Shown here: one piece after another, positions 1-11,765 of the stretch
How positions within the stretch are numbered: the stretch's first letter is position 1
How the letters are laid out: each line of letters starts with the position of its first letter
Origin: Conchocele bisecta
Lineage: Eukaryota; Mollusca; Bivalvia; Lucinida; Thyasiridae
Length of the DNA stretch: 64,000 bases
Direction of reading: 5' to 3'
NCBI GenBank assembly: GCA_029237695.1
Contig: CM055265.1
Location: 116,038,067-116,102,066, forward strand
Translations under genes and position numbers: made by a program
The notes under the pieces: generated by a model
The model's database searches: none
What the model saw: the letters and a program-made list of their open reading frames with translations, nothing else
Told to the model about the DNA's origin: nothing

Positions 1-3000
1 GACAAAACCATGTAGTGTGTGTAATAGGAGGTAGACCCAAATGTATGTGTGTGGTTATACATGAAGGTGGACAACCCATGCGTGGGTTGGTTTATCATGA
101 GGTAGACAAACCCATGTGTATGGGGAAATACATGAAGGTAGGACAAACCATGTATGTGTGTGGTAATACATGAAGGTAGACATCCATGTAGTGTGTGGTA
201 ATACATGAAGGTAGACAATGTAAAATGTTGTAATACATGTACATGAAAGTGGACAATGTAAGTGTGTTGTAATACTTGAATGTTGACAAATAATTGTACG
301 TGTGTATACGTGAAGGTGACAAACCCATGTACGTGGTTGGTTTTATACATGAAGGTAGACACCATATTGTATGTGGGAAAACATGAAGGTAGACAAAGTA
401 GTGTGTGGTAATACATGAAGTAGACAAACATGTACGTGTGTGGAATATGATGAACAACCAATGTATGTAGTGGTATACAGAAGGTAGACACCCTGTATGA
501 GTGTGGTAATCATGAAGATGGAAAAACATGTGTGTGTTGTAATCATGAAGGTAGACACCCTGTATGTGTGTGGTAATACATGAGGGTAGACCCAACCCAT
601 ATATTTTATGTGGTAATACATGAGGTAGACAACCCATGTATGTGTGTGGTAATACATGAGGTAGACAACCATGTAAATATGTGGTAATACCTGTACATGA
701 AGGTGGACAACCCATGTAATGTGGTGTTATAATACATGAATAGACAAAACCTGTAGTGAGTAAATACATGAAGGTGGATAACCCTGTAAGTGTGTTGTAA
801 TATGAAGGTGGACATGTAAGTGTGTTGTATTCATGAAGGTGGACAAACCATGTACGTGTGTTGTAATACATGAAGGTATAACCTGTAGTGTTGTTAATAC
901 ATGAAAGTAGCAAACCATGTCGTATGTGGTAAATACATGAAGGTGGAGCCCATGTAAGTGTGTTGTAATACAAATGAAGGTGGCCACCCATGTATGTGTG
1001 TGGTAATAAATGAAGGTGGACAACCATAAGTGTGTAAGGAATGCATGAGGTAGACAACCCATGTACGTGTGTGGTATACAGTGAAAGGTAGAAAACAGTA
1101 CATGTGTGATAATACATGAAGGTAGGACAACCATATGTGCGTGGGTAATACGGATGGAAGGAGACACCATGTACGTGTGTGGTAATACATGAAGGTAGAC
1201 AAACCCGTATGTGTCCGTGGTAATTCATGAAGGTAGCAAACATGTAGTGTGTATACATGAAGGTGACAACCTTTGTACGTGTGTGGTAATACATTTACAT
1301 AAAGTGTGGACATTTAGTGTAGTGGTAATACATGGAGGTAGACAAACCATGTACGTGTGTGGTAATACAGAAGGTCGACAACCATGTACGTGTGTATCAT
1401 GAAGGTAGACACAAGTAGTTGTGGTAATACTGAAGGTCGTACAACCCATGTACGTGTGGGTAATACATGAAGGTAGACAAACTGTAGTGTGTTGTATACG
1501 GAGGTAGACAAACAGTATGTGTGTGGAATAATACATGAAGGTAGACAACCATGTATGTGTGGTAATACATGTACATGAGGTGGACAACCATGTAAGTGTG
1601 TTGTAATACATGAAGGTAGACAAACCATGTACGTGTGTGGTAATACATGAAGGTGGACAACCCATGTAAGTGTGATGTAATACTGAAGGTAGGACAAACC
1701 ATGTACGTGTGTAATACTTGAGGTAAGACAACCTATATGTGTGGTACATGAAGGTGACACTATGTACGTGTGTGGTATACATGAAGGTAGACAACCCATG
1801 TATGTGTGTTGGTAATACATGAAGGTAGACAAAACCATGTACGTGTGTTGTAATCAGGAAGGTGACAAACTGAAGTGTGTGGTAATACAATGAAGGTAGA
1901 CACCCTGTAATGTGTGGTATACATGTATCATGAAGGTGGACAACCCATGTAATGTGTGTTGTATACATGAAGGAGACAAACCCATGTACGTGTGTAATAC
2001 TGAAGGTGGACATCCATGTAAGTGTGATGTAATACATGAAGGTAGACAACCCATGTAGTTGTGTGGTAATACATGAGGTAGACAACCCATATATGTGTGT
2101 AATATGATGGTACACATCATGTACGTGTGTGGTATGAAGGTAGACAACCCATGTATGTGTGTGGTAATAAATGAAGGTAGGACAAAACATGTACGTGTGT
2201 TGTAATACAGGAAGGTAGACAAACCATGTATGTGTGTGGTAATACATGAAGGTAGACAACCCATGTAAATGTGTGGTAATACATGTACATGAAGGTGGAC
2301 AACCCATGTAAGTGTGTTGTAATACATGAAGGTAGACAAACCATGTACGTGTGTGGTAATACATGAAGGTGGACAACCCATGTAAGTGTGATGTAATACA
2401 TGAAGGTAGACAACCCATGTACGTGTGTGGTAATACATGAAGGTAGACAACCCATATATGTGTGTGGTAATACATGAAGGTAGACACATCATGTACGTGT
2501 GTGGTAATACATGAAGGTAGACAACCCATGTATGTGTGTGGTAATACATGAAGGTAGACAACACATGTATTTGTGTGGTAATACATGAAGATAGACAACC
2601 CATGTATGTGTATGGTAATACATGAAGGTGGTCAACCCATGTAAGTGTGCGGTAATACATGAAGGTAGACAACCCATGTACGTGTGTGGTAATACATGAA
2701 GGTAGACAACCCATTTAAGTCTGTGGTAATATATGACGGTAGACAACCCATGTATTTCTGTGATAATACATGAAGGTAGACAACCCATGTAAGTGTGTGG
2801 TAATACATGAAGGTATACAACCCATGTAAGTGTGTGATAATACATGAAGGTAGACAACCCATGTATGTGTGTGATAATACATGAATGTAGAACAACCCAT
2901 GTAAGTGTGTGTATAACATGAAGGTAGACATGTAATTGTGTGGGTAATACTGAGGTACAACCCATGTAAGTGTGTGGTAATACATGAAGGTAGACAACCC

Positions 3001-6000
3001 ATGTAAGTGTGTGGTAATACATGAAGGTAGACAACCCATGTAAGTGTGTGGTAATACATGAATGTAGACAACCCATGTAAGTGTGTGGTAATACATGAAG
3101 GTAGACAACCCATGTATGTGTGTGGTAATACATGAAGGTAGACAACCCATGTACGTGTGTGGTAATACATGAAGGTAGACAATCCATGTAAGTGTGTTGA
3201 AATACATGAAGGTAGACAACCCATGTAAGTGTGTGGTAATACATGAAAGTAGACAACCCATGTAAGTGTGCGGTAATACATGAAGGTAGACAACCCATGT
3301 AAGTGTGCGGTAATACATGAAGGTATACAACCCATGTAAGTGTGTGGTAATACATGAAGGTAGAAAACCCATGTATGTGTGTGGTAATACACGAAGGTAG
3401 ACAGCCCATGTATATGTGTGGTAATAGTTGAAGTTAGACAACCCATGTAAAACACATGAAGGTAGACAACCCATGTAAGCCTGTGGTAATACATGAAGGT
3501 AGACAACCCATGTATGAGTGGTAATACATGAAGGTATACAACCCATGTATGTGTGTGGTAATACATAAAGGTAGACAACCCATGTAAGTTGTGTGGTAAT
3601 ACATGAAGGTAGACAACCCATGTATGTGTGTGGTAATACATACAGGTAAAATAACCAACCCATGTAAGTAAGTGTGGGTAATACATGAAGGTGGGGTAAG
3701 ACAACCCATGTATGTGTGTGGTAATACATGAAGATAGACAACCCATGTATGTGTATGGTAATACATGAAGGTGGTCAACCCATGTAAGTGTGCGGTAATA
3801 CATGAAGGTAGACAACCCATGTAAGTGTGTGGTAATACATGAAGGTAGACAACCCATTTAAGTCTGTGGTAATATATGACGGTAGACAACCCATGTATAT
3901 GTGTGGTAATAGTTGAAGTTAGACAACCCATGTAAAACACATGAAGGTAGACAACCCATGTAAGCCTGTGGTAATACATGAAGGTAGACAACCCATGTAT
4001 GAGTGTGGTAATACATGAAGGTAGACAACCCATGTAAGTGTGTGGTAATACATGAAGGTAGACAACCCATGTAAGCCTGTGGATACATAAGGAACAGCCC
4101 ATGATGTGTTGAATAATAACATGAAGGTAGACAAGTAGTGGTTTAAATACATGAAGTAAACAACCCATGTAAAGCCTGTGAATAATACCATGAAGGTAAC
4201 AAGGCCCATGTATTGTGTAAATAGTTTTGAAGTTAGAACAACCCATGTAAAACACAATGAAGTAGACAACCCATGTAAGCCCTGTGGTACATGAAGGTAG
4301 ACAACCCAATTAATGAAGGGTGGGTTTAAACCCATGAAGGTATACAACCCAAGTAATGTGGAAATACATAAAGTTGACAACCCATGTAGTTGTGGGTAAA
4401 TCATGAAGGTACACCCATGTAAGTGGTGTGGTAATACATAAGGTAGAAAACCCTGAATGAGTGTAATACATAATACACCCATGTAATAATGGTGGGTATA
4501 GTTTAGTTTAAAAACAACCCATGTAAAACACATAAAGTAGACAACCCATGTAAGCCCCTGTTTGAATACATGAAGATGAACAACCCAGTAGCCTTTGTAA
4601 TACATAAAGGTAGACAACCCAAGTAAAGGTGGTGTGTAATACATTGTTGGAGACAACCCATGTAGGTTTTGGTGTGTTTTAATACCATGAAGGTAGACAA
4701 CCCATGTATGGTGTGTGGTAATAACATACAGGTAGAAAACAACCCATAATGGTGTGTAATACATGAAGGTAGACAACCCCATGTATGTGTGGGTAATTTA
4801 CATGAAGTAGACAACCCATGTAAGTTTTGTGGTAATACAATAATAGAACAACCCATTGATGTTGTGGTAACACATAATTAAGGTAACAACCCATGTAATG
4901 TGTGGTATACATGAAGGATCGACAATCCAAGTAATGTGTTGTGAATATACCATGAAGGTAGACAAATCCCGTGTAAGTTGTGTGGTAATACATGAAGATA
5001 GACAACCCATGTAAGTCCTGTGTGTAATACATGAAGGATAGACAACCCATGTATGAACGTGTGTAATACATGAGGTAAGAACAGCCCAATGATAAAGTAA
5101 AGCCTGTGGTAATACATTGAAGTAGACAACCCATGTAAAAGCCCTGTGGTAATACATGAAGGATAGACAACCCATTGTAACGCCTGTGTAATACATGAAG
5201 GTAGACAACATCATGTAATTGCCTGTGTTAATACATGAAGGTAGACAACCCATATGTAAGCCTGTGGTAATACATGAAGGTAGACAACCCTGTAAGCCTG
5301 TGGTTAATACATGAAGAAAGACAACCCCATGTAAGCCTGTTAATACATGAAGGTTGAACAACCCATGTAAGCTTGTGTAATACATGCAAGAAATACAAAC
5401 CCATGTAAACCCCGTGGTTAATACATGAAGAGTAGACAACCCATGTAACCTGTGGTTAATACATAAAGATTGACAAACCATGTAAGCCTGTGGTTAATAC
5501 ATAAGAAGGTAGACAACCCATGTAAGCCTGTGGTAATACATGAAGATAGACAACCCATGTAAGCCTGTGGTAATACATGAAGATAGACAACCCATGTAAG
5601 CCTGTGGTAATACATGAAGTAGACAACCCCATGTAATGCCTGTGGTAATACATGAAGTAGACAATCCATGATGTGTGGTAAATACATGAAGGTAGACAAA
5701 TCCCAGTAAGCCTGTAATACATGAAGATAGACAACCCATGTAAGCCTGTGGTAATACATGAAGATAGACAACCCATGTAAGCCTGTGTTAATACATGAAG
5801 ATAGACAACCCATGTAAGCCTGTGTAATACATGAAGATAGACAACCCATGTAAGCCTGTGTAATACTGAATAAGACAAATCCCATGTAAGCCTGTGGTAA
5901 TACATGAAGATAGACAACCCATGTAAGCCTGTGGTAATACATGAAGGTAGACAACCCATGTAAGCTGTGTGGTAATACATGAAGGTAGACAACCCATGTA

Positions 6001-6911
6001 AGCCTGTGGTAATACATGAAGATAGACAACCCATGTAAGCCTGTGGTAATACATGAAGGTAGACAATCCATGTAAGCCTGTGGTAATACATGAAGGTAGA
6101 CAACCCATGTAAGCCTGTGGTAATACATGAAGGTAGACAACCCATGTAAGCCTGTGGTAATACATGAAGATAGACAACCCATGTAAGCCTGTGGTAATAC
6201 ATGAAGGTAGACAATCATGTAAGCTCGTGTGTGGAATACATGAAGGTAGACAATCCCATGTAGCTGTGGAATACATGAAAGGTAGACAACCCTGTAAGCT
6301 GTGTGGTAATACATGAAGGTAGACAACCCATGTAAGCCTGTGGTAATACATGAAGATAGACAACCCATGTAAGCCTGTGTAATACAAATGAAGATATACA
6401 TGACATGTAAGCCTGTGGGAATACAGAATAGACAACCCATGTAAGCCTGTGTAATACATAAGTAGACACCCATGCCAAGCCTGTAATAAAACAGAAGATG
6501 ACAACCCATGTAACCATGTGTAATAACATGAAGGTAGACGAACCAACATGTAAGCTGTAATAATACATAGATAGACAACCCCATGTAAGCCTGTGTAATA
6601 CATGAAAGATAGACAACCCATGTAACGCTGTGTAATACATGAAGATAAGACACCCATGTAAGCCTGTAATACATGAAGATAGACAACCCCCCCCATGTAA
6701 AGCCTGTGTTAATACATGAAGAGACAACCCATAAGCCTGTAATACATGAAGATGCAACCCATGTAAGCTGTGTGTAATACCAATACATGAAGTAGACAAC
6801 CCATGTAAGCTGTGTGGTAATACATGAAGGTAGACAACCCATGTAAGCGGGTGGTAATGCATGAAGGTAGACAACCCATGTAAGCGGGTGGTAATACATG
6901 AAGGTAGACAA
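1..6911. repeat. 37-bp tandem satellite array
   Basis: About 185 head-to-tail copies of a 37-bp unit that contains TAATACATGAAGG and GACAACCCATGT and ends in a variable TGTGTGG-type segment. Because 37 is not a multiple of 3, every minus-strand frame reads the same cyclic peptide, so long open frames occur in all three frames and are not genes. Units around 2400-4080 are regular. Units in 1-2100 and 4080-5500 carry many one- to several-base indels. The segment before TAATACATG is mostly TGTGTGTGG or CGTGTGTGG up to about 4 kb, AAGCCTGTGG from about 4.9 to 6.8 kb, and AAGCGGGTGG in the last two units. The array begins before the window and ends abruptly at 6911. Confidence 0.97.
2550..4090. 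repeat. higher-order repeats inside the satellite
   Basis: Distinctive variant units recur as blocks. The set around 2560-2760 (a TATGTGTATGG unit, a GGTGGTCAACCC unit and an ATATATGACGG unit) is repeated at about 3710-3895. The block with AGTTGAAGTTAGACAACC followed by a short unit ending TAAAACACATGAAGG occurs near 3425 and again near 3910, with degraded versions near 4215 and 4500. This indicates block duplication by unequal exchange on top of single-unit amplification. Confidence 0.75.
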
Positions 6912-7059
6912 CCCTTAACAGTTGCTAAAGCAACTATATGCTGATGTTGGTCAAATTGTTTATATTTATGTAATCGTCCTCGTCTAGACTAAAAACAACA
7001 ACAAAGAAACACACGCAAAAACACATCCACGATGATAATAATAAAATACGGTATATCTA
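6912..7059. other. short non-repetitive spacer
   Basis: Transition from the satellite to interspersed repeats. I see no gene or known element here. Confidence 0.5.
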
Positions 7060-7263
7060 CAGTGGAACCTCTCCAAACCGGACACCCTGGGGGTTCCCCA
7101 GCGTGTCCGGTTTGGAGAGATCCCACTGTAACGTTCACATATGAACACTGCAATATTTGTCGTCATGCACATACAGTATCATTACATATTCATGACAGTG
7201 AATCCTATCAATATTAACAAATAAAGGTTTTTTCTGGGTGTTCGGTAGAGAGAGGTTCCACTG
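7060..7263. mobile_element. TA-flanked mariner-like MITE, copy 1
   Basis: Both ends carry the inverted repeat CAGTGGAACCTCTC / GAGAGGTTCCACTG, and TA flanks the element on each side, the duplication typical of Tc1/mariner-type elements. The left part is a hairpin built on AAACCGGACACC; the interior contains ATGAACACTGCAATATTTG, also present in the copy at 56.5 kb. It has no coding capacity, so it is a non-autonomous derivative. The superfamily assignment rests on TSD and TIR only. Confidence 0.8.
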
Positions 7264-7321
7264 TATCATACTATAGCATAGTATTTACAAAGATCTCCGT
7301 CGCCTCCACGTTTATATCGAC

Positions 7322-7737
7322 CAGTAGCCAATTTCACCAAAATTGCAAAGTATACTTATCTTGCTAAGTACATTTTGAGCGAGAAATTTTCAATTTAAGG
7401 ATACATTTATTAATTATACCCCCGGCATACGAAGTATGTCGAGGGGTATATAATTTTCGTACGTGATTCCGTCCGTCCTTGTGTCCGTTTGTCCGTCCGT
7501 CCACGTTAAGGTGTTTGAATACCCATTATCTCTGTAACGGTAAGTCGGATTGACCTCAAACGTCATATACTTCCTTATCATCATCCATATTTTCATTCCA
7601 TACCACACTCATCATACAGTGTAATAAGTATGCATACTTTTAATCATCAAATATATGCAGTCGTTAGTTCAATATAAAACGATGAATTTCGGGGAAAATG
7701 ATTACTCCCTGAGTAATGTTGATGGAATAGGCTACAG
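7322..7737. mobile_element. palindromic 'GTAGCC-TTTCACC' element, interrupted copy
   Basis: The outer ends match the family also seen at 13395, 59986 and 63678 (CAGTAGCCTATTTCACC ... GGCTACTG). The usual central palindrome (TTATCACAGCC-type arms) is replaced by a foreign segment at about 7418-7613, so this copy has been interrupted or converted. Confidence 0.7.
7418..7613. mobile_element. repeat fragment with CCGTCCGT-rich head inserted in a palindromic element
   Basis: Starts with a small hairpin (ACCCCCGGCATACGAAG / CGAGGGGTATA) followed by several CCGTCCGT/GTCCGTTTG repeats and then TGACCTCAAACGTCATATAC. It interrupts the element spanning 7322-7737. The same style of CCGTCCGT-containing head appears at 8522-8620. 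No coding function is seen. Confidence 0.5.
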
Positions 7738-7799
7738 TTCTTATATTTGTTAATGGCACTGGGTGTCAGATGTGCATAGAAAAAGTGATGAAACAGAAT

Positions 7800-8216
7800 C
7801 AATGTGTATGATCATGTGGTACTAACAACAACAACAAGTGCTGAAATTTCCAGAATCCATCTGATTCAAAGTACGTATTATTTTATAGTGTCCTTATTAC
7901 GTAACGGCTTTTGATGAAATATGGCACAACAAACGCGTCTTGTTAAGCTGCATTTGGTGGTCTCTGTATTTTCGCCCAAACTTATGTCGTCTTTGCGAAG
8001 AATCGATTTCCGTGACCCCGACACGGAAATCGATTCTTCGCAAAAACGGCATGAGTCTGTGCCGAACTCCCTGGACCACCAAATGCAGCTCATGAAGACA
8101 CGTTTGCTGTGACATACTTCATGAAAATCCGATGCATATTAAGGAAAATATAAAATAATACTTACTTTGAAGTGGGCGACGTTGTTGTTGTTGTAACCAC
8201 GTGATCATGCACCTTG
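7800..8216. mobile_element. E-family hairpin element, copy 1 (5-bp TSD AGAAT)
   Basis: A 417-bp element whose ends are related to CAAGGTGCATGATCACGTGG followed by AACAACAAC. Exact 5-bp duplications AGAAT lie at 7795-7799 and 8217-8221. The centre is a strong hairpin (GCGAAGAATCGATTTCCGTG and its complement) and the two halves are near-inverted copies, each containing AAACGCGTCTT and GCATTTGGTGGTC. Short open frames here are by-products of the inverted arms. It is non-autonomous; the transposase source is unknown. Confidence 0.85.
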
Positions 8217-8278
8217 AGAATATGACAAAATAGTTTGATAGTAGATGTGTATCATATTCCTGAATCTATTTGTATATA

Positions 8279-8475
8279 CAGTGGAACCTCTCTAAACTTA
8301 TGGTGTCCGATTTAGAGATGTTCCATTGTAAATCAGGCATTTTACTATTCCGATAAGTAGTTGGATGCTTTGCGATCATGAATATGCATTATCATCTGAG
8401 ATAAATGACAAAGAAACCCATCAAAAATAAGCTCACAGACGTTATCTTGGTGTTCGGTTTAGAGAGGTTCCACTG
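8279..8475. mobile_element. TA-flanked mariner-like MITE, copy 2
   Basis: Inverted ends CAGTGGAACCTCTC / GAGAGGTTCCACTG with TA at 8277-8278 and 8476-8477. The interior (TAGTTGGATGCTTTGCGATC onward) is shared with the fragment at 47727-47855 and not with copy 1, so at least two interior types use the same ends. Confidence 0.8.
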
Positions 8476-8521
8476 TATAAGGCGTCTGTAAAAGAAATGG
8501 TGATTGACAAAAAAAAGTAAA

Positions 8522-9390
8522 AGCTAAATTATTACGCCCCCTACGCGATAGCAAGGGGGGGGGGGCATATTACGTTGCTCTTGAGGTTCCGTAAGTCCGT
8601 CGTACGTCCGTCCGTGTACATTTACGTCGAAGATTTTCTCCATCATGTACTATCTTCAATATTTCTTGAATGATTGCTTTAATATTTGGACAGTTCTTTC
8701 ACCTGAACATGTGTAACGCACTCACACCACAAATGACGTGACATTGACATTTTGACCTTGAAAATGGTGCTGAAACACGTATTAGCCATTTTCTTACGTC
8801 AAACAGTTTTTAAAAGTTTCACCATCATGTATTATATTCAATATTACTTGAAGGATTGCTTTAATATTTGGACAGTTCATTCACCTGAACATGTGTGACG
8901 CACTTGCACCACCGATGACATGACATTGACCTTTGTGACCTTCGATATGGTGCTGAAATATTTAGCCATTTTTTGCGTCGAAAAGTTTATAAGAGTTTAT
9001 CCCGTCAACACAGTGCGTATGTGCCGTTTGTAGGTGTTGACAGGATAAATAGAATAGTAGGTTAGTGCCGTGAATGGGAACAAATATCTGGCGCGGCACG
9101 GAAACGGGATGTGCTCGGCAGAGCCTCGCCCATCCCGTTTCCTGAGCCTTGCCAGATATGTTTTCCCATTCACGGCACTAACCTACTATTCTCTATATCT
9201 TCAATAATGCTTGATGATTTGCTTTAATATTTGGACAGCTCATTCACCTGAACATGTGTGAAGCAATCGCACCACCATTTACATGACCTTTACCTTTGTG
9301 ACCTTCAAAATGGTGCTGAAACACTTAGCTAGTTTCTTACGTCAAAAGGTTTGTAAGACTTTCTCATATATGTTTTATATACAATCTCAA
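8522..9390. repeat. ~182-bp tandem repeat (3 units) with a CCGTCCGT-rich head
   Basis: Three units beginning near 8642, 8824 and 9193 share TTTAATATTTGGACAG, TTCACCTGAACATGTGT and TGGTGCTGAAA. The third unit is separated from the second by the palindromic element at 8999-9200. The head at 8522-8620 has a G-run of 10 and CGTCCGTCC repeats. It looks like the end of a larger repeat family with internal tandem units; no protein is recognisable. Confidence 0.7.
8999..9200. mobile_element. K-family palindromic element, copy 1
   Basis: A short inverted pair (CCCGTCAACAC / GTGTTGACAGG) is followed by a long hairpin. Arms read GGTTAGTGCCGTGAATGGGA and its complement, and the core contains CGGAAACGGGA ... 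TCCCGTTTCC. It is an internally deleted version of the copy at 28785-29087, and it is inserted between two units of the 182-bp tandem repeat. Confidence 0.75.
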
Positions 9391-9401
9391 GTTAGAGTCC
9401 T

Positions 9402-9613
9402 GGGGCCTATTTCACTAAACTTCGTACGACTAAAATGTTCGTACGTGCAAATTTGGGATCGTCTGGAAATTTCAATTAATGCTTTTGCATTTATTGAGCA
9501 TAGGCTGCAGTAAATCCAATAATTGTTTACAACAAACATTGTTAATGTGAAATTTACACCTTTTTTTCACTTACGAACATCTTAGACGCACGAAATTTAG
9601 GGAAACGGGCTCC
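9402..9613. mobile_element. A-family MITE copy 1
   Basis: The A family is about 240 bp with ends GTTTCACTAAACTTCGTACG / CGTACGAAGTTTAGTGAAAC next to GGGGCC/GGCCCC, subterminal AAAATGTTCGTAAGTGCAAA, and a central palindrome AGCATAGGCTGCATATGCAG in intact copies. This copy has lost the right half of that palindrome. It is non-coding, and the target duplication is not resolved. Confidence 0.85.
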
Positions 9614-9784
9614 AGTATGCCGTGGAGGCATATTCATGTTTTACAAACATAATGTCTAGTTTTATTCAAATTGCTTACACTAGCGTCTATAATGGGAACT
9701 TATTTCTCAATGTGGATCAGTGTTATCATTTCTCTACAAATAAATAAAGAAACTTCACAGTTTTCCTTACTTGTACATCATGAT

Positions 9785-10225
9785 CAAGGTGCATGATCAC
9801 GTGGTTACCACAACAACAATAATGTCTGAAAGTGTTGAAAGCGCGCCCACTCCAAAGTAAATATTATTTGTAGTTACCTTAATATGCAAAGGATTTTGAT
9901 GAAATATGGCACAGCAAACGCGTCTTCATGACCTGCATTTGCTGGTGTCAAGACCTCGGCACATACTTATGTTGTTTTTGCGAAGAATCGATTTCCGTGT
10001 CAGTATTGACAGTAAACACGGAAATCGATTATTCGCAAAAACGACAGACGTTTGGGCCAAAGTACAGAGACCACCAAATGCAGCTTACCAAGATGCGCCA
10101 TATTTCATTAACATCCGTTACATAATAAGGCAATATAACAGGATACGTGCTTTGAATCGGAGGCGCTTCTGGAAGTTTCGGTAATTGTTGTTGTTGTTGT
10201 TGTAACCACGTGATCATGCACCTTG
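9785..10225. mobile_element. E-family hairpin element, copy 2
   Basis: Ends CAAGGTGCATGATCACGTGG and its complement; centre is GCGAAGAATCGATTTCCGTG facing its complement around a short loop. TACAT follows the right end at 10226-10230 and is also present at 9774-9778, but six extra bases (CATGAT) separate it from the left end, so the 5-bp duplication is imperfect. Confidence 0.82.
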
Positions 10226-10361
10226 TACATGTATATAGGAAATCCCAAATTATGTCATGCGAAATTATCTCCCCTGCTTATCACAATTTCTGAAAGCATG
10301 TACTTTTAAAATAACGCATATTTTCGGAGTTTGATCAAATAAAACGATGCGCTTGATTTCT

Positions 10362-10445
10362 ATATCGATGGTCTAGTAACATAAGGTCGTAACTGCTATG
10401 CTAAAGCATAGCAGTTACGACCTTATGTTACTAGACCATCGATAT
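10362..10445. repeat. perfect 84-nt palindrome
   Basis: ATATCGATGGTCTAGTAACA runs into an exact inverted copy, with arms of about 41 nt meeting at GCTATGCTAAAGCATAGC. No flanking duplication was identified. It is not similar to the other hairpin families in the window. Confidence 0.9.
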
Positions 10446-10674
10446 GTGATTTACTGTGCATGGAACCACATATTTGATACACGAGACATCATCACTTTCA
10501 TACATCGTACAAAAACCGTGCATGATAAAGATATTTCTGAGATAAATATCGGCTTCCATTTGTTGAAGCGCGCCATCTTATGACTTATGACGCCAAGTGC
10601 CAAGTTTAATTTCTACGAAGAAAAGCGAGTGAATCCGATTACATTAGTGTCATTTTGCTCTTAATACCGTTCGA

Positions 10675-11260
10675 ATTATGGTCAACTCGCTCCTAGGATA
10701 ATTCGCACAATAACAACACGCCCCGAGAACGCGTTCCAACCGGGGTTTATGGTCAACTCGCATCTACATAGGACAACTCGCCCACATTTAAAGGACAACT
10801 CTTATTCTTTGTTTATGTTATATCACCGTTGCTGCATTCCCTTCACGGGTGTTTTGTACGACAGCTTAAAAATGGATAGGCACATTTCATTTACATGTAT
10901 CTCGTGTCCAAGACATAACATCTCGTTCCCACGAGTTAACTATCTCATTCCCACGACACAGAATCTCGTCTAGGATCTTGGTTAAACGAGCCCATGACAT
11001 AGCATCTCGTTCGAAGGACATAACATCACGTTCCAACAAGATAGGATCTCGTTCCCACGAGTTATGTATCTCGTTCGAACGGCATAGTCTCTCGTCTCCA
11101 TTATAATTATATCATCTCGTTCAAACGACATATCATCTCGTTCCCAAGCGAGAATATGGTATCTCATTCCCATTACGTACAACGATAGTTTCTCGTTCCC
11201 AGGAACTAGCGTCACGTTGAACGAGATATAATCAGCCAATAGAATAGCATATAACGTTAT
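10675..11260. repeat. degenerate short tandem repeat (ATCTCGTTCCCACGA type)
   Basis: Irregular repeats of CATAACATCTCGTTCCCACG-like units, about 20-30 bp, preceded by two copies of ATGGTCAACTCGC. The motif ACGAGTT/CTCGTTC alternates orientation, giving dyads. It is similar in style but not identical to the 21-bp foldback units at 14-16 kb. Confidence 0.6.
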
Positions 11261-11275
11261 CATGATTCACACCCT

Positions 11276-11496
11276 GGGGCCCGTTTCACTAAGCTTCGTA
11301 CGACAAAAATATTCGTAAGTGCAAATTTAGAATCGTCTGGAAATTTCAATTGATGAATTTACATTTATTGAGCGCTCAATAAATGTAAATCCAATAATTG
11401 TTTACAAGAAAATAGTGTTAATATGAAATGTACAGACTATCATCATTCTGAATTTACGAACACTTTAGTCGTACGAAGTTTAGTGAAACGGCCCCC
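11276..11496. mobile_element. A-family MITE copy 2
   Basis: Both ends are present (GGGGCCCGTTTCACTAAG and GTTTAGTGAAACGGCCCCC). The centre is shortened to TTGAGCGCTCAATAAATG, so the GCATAGGCTGC arms are missing on both sides. Confidence 0.85.
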
Positions 11497-11765
11497 TGAT
11501 TGATGTACATGCTGATCTGGATCTACACTGGTCGCAACGCCAATAAGCCTCGTTTATCCATTAAATAGTTCTAGCTTGCACACTAGTGAACAGCCATAAA
11601 GACGATAGTCAAGTTTCTAAATAGTGTATTCTTGGGACCCAGGGGCCGGTTTCAATAAACTTCGTACGACTAAAATGTTCGTAAGTGCAAATTTAGGATC
11701 GTCTGGAAGCAGCCTATGCTCAATAAATGTAAATCCTATAATTGTTTTCAAGAAAACAGTGTTAA

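Noticed and set aside
95..6911. Dozens of long minus-strand open frames, up to about 500 codons
   Set aside because: They follow the 37-bp satellite unit in all three frames and encode the same cyclic peptide; frame and length are dictated by a repeat lacking stops on that strand.
1..6911. CRISPR-like regular repeats in the satellite, and repeat-plus-7-mer arrays at 14-16 kb
   Set aside because: Units are contiguous without unique spacers, the setting is eukaryotic and there are no cas genes.
7878..8115. Recurrent small open frames such as HELHLVV...FLRRIDFRV in E elements
   Set aside because: They occur on both strands of the same hairpin and mirror its arms; there is no independent coding evidence.
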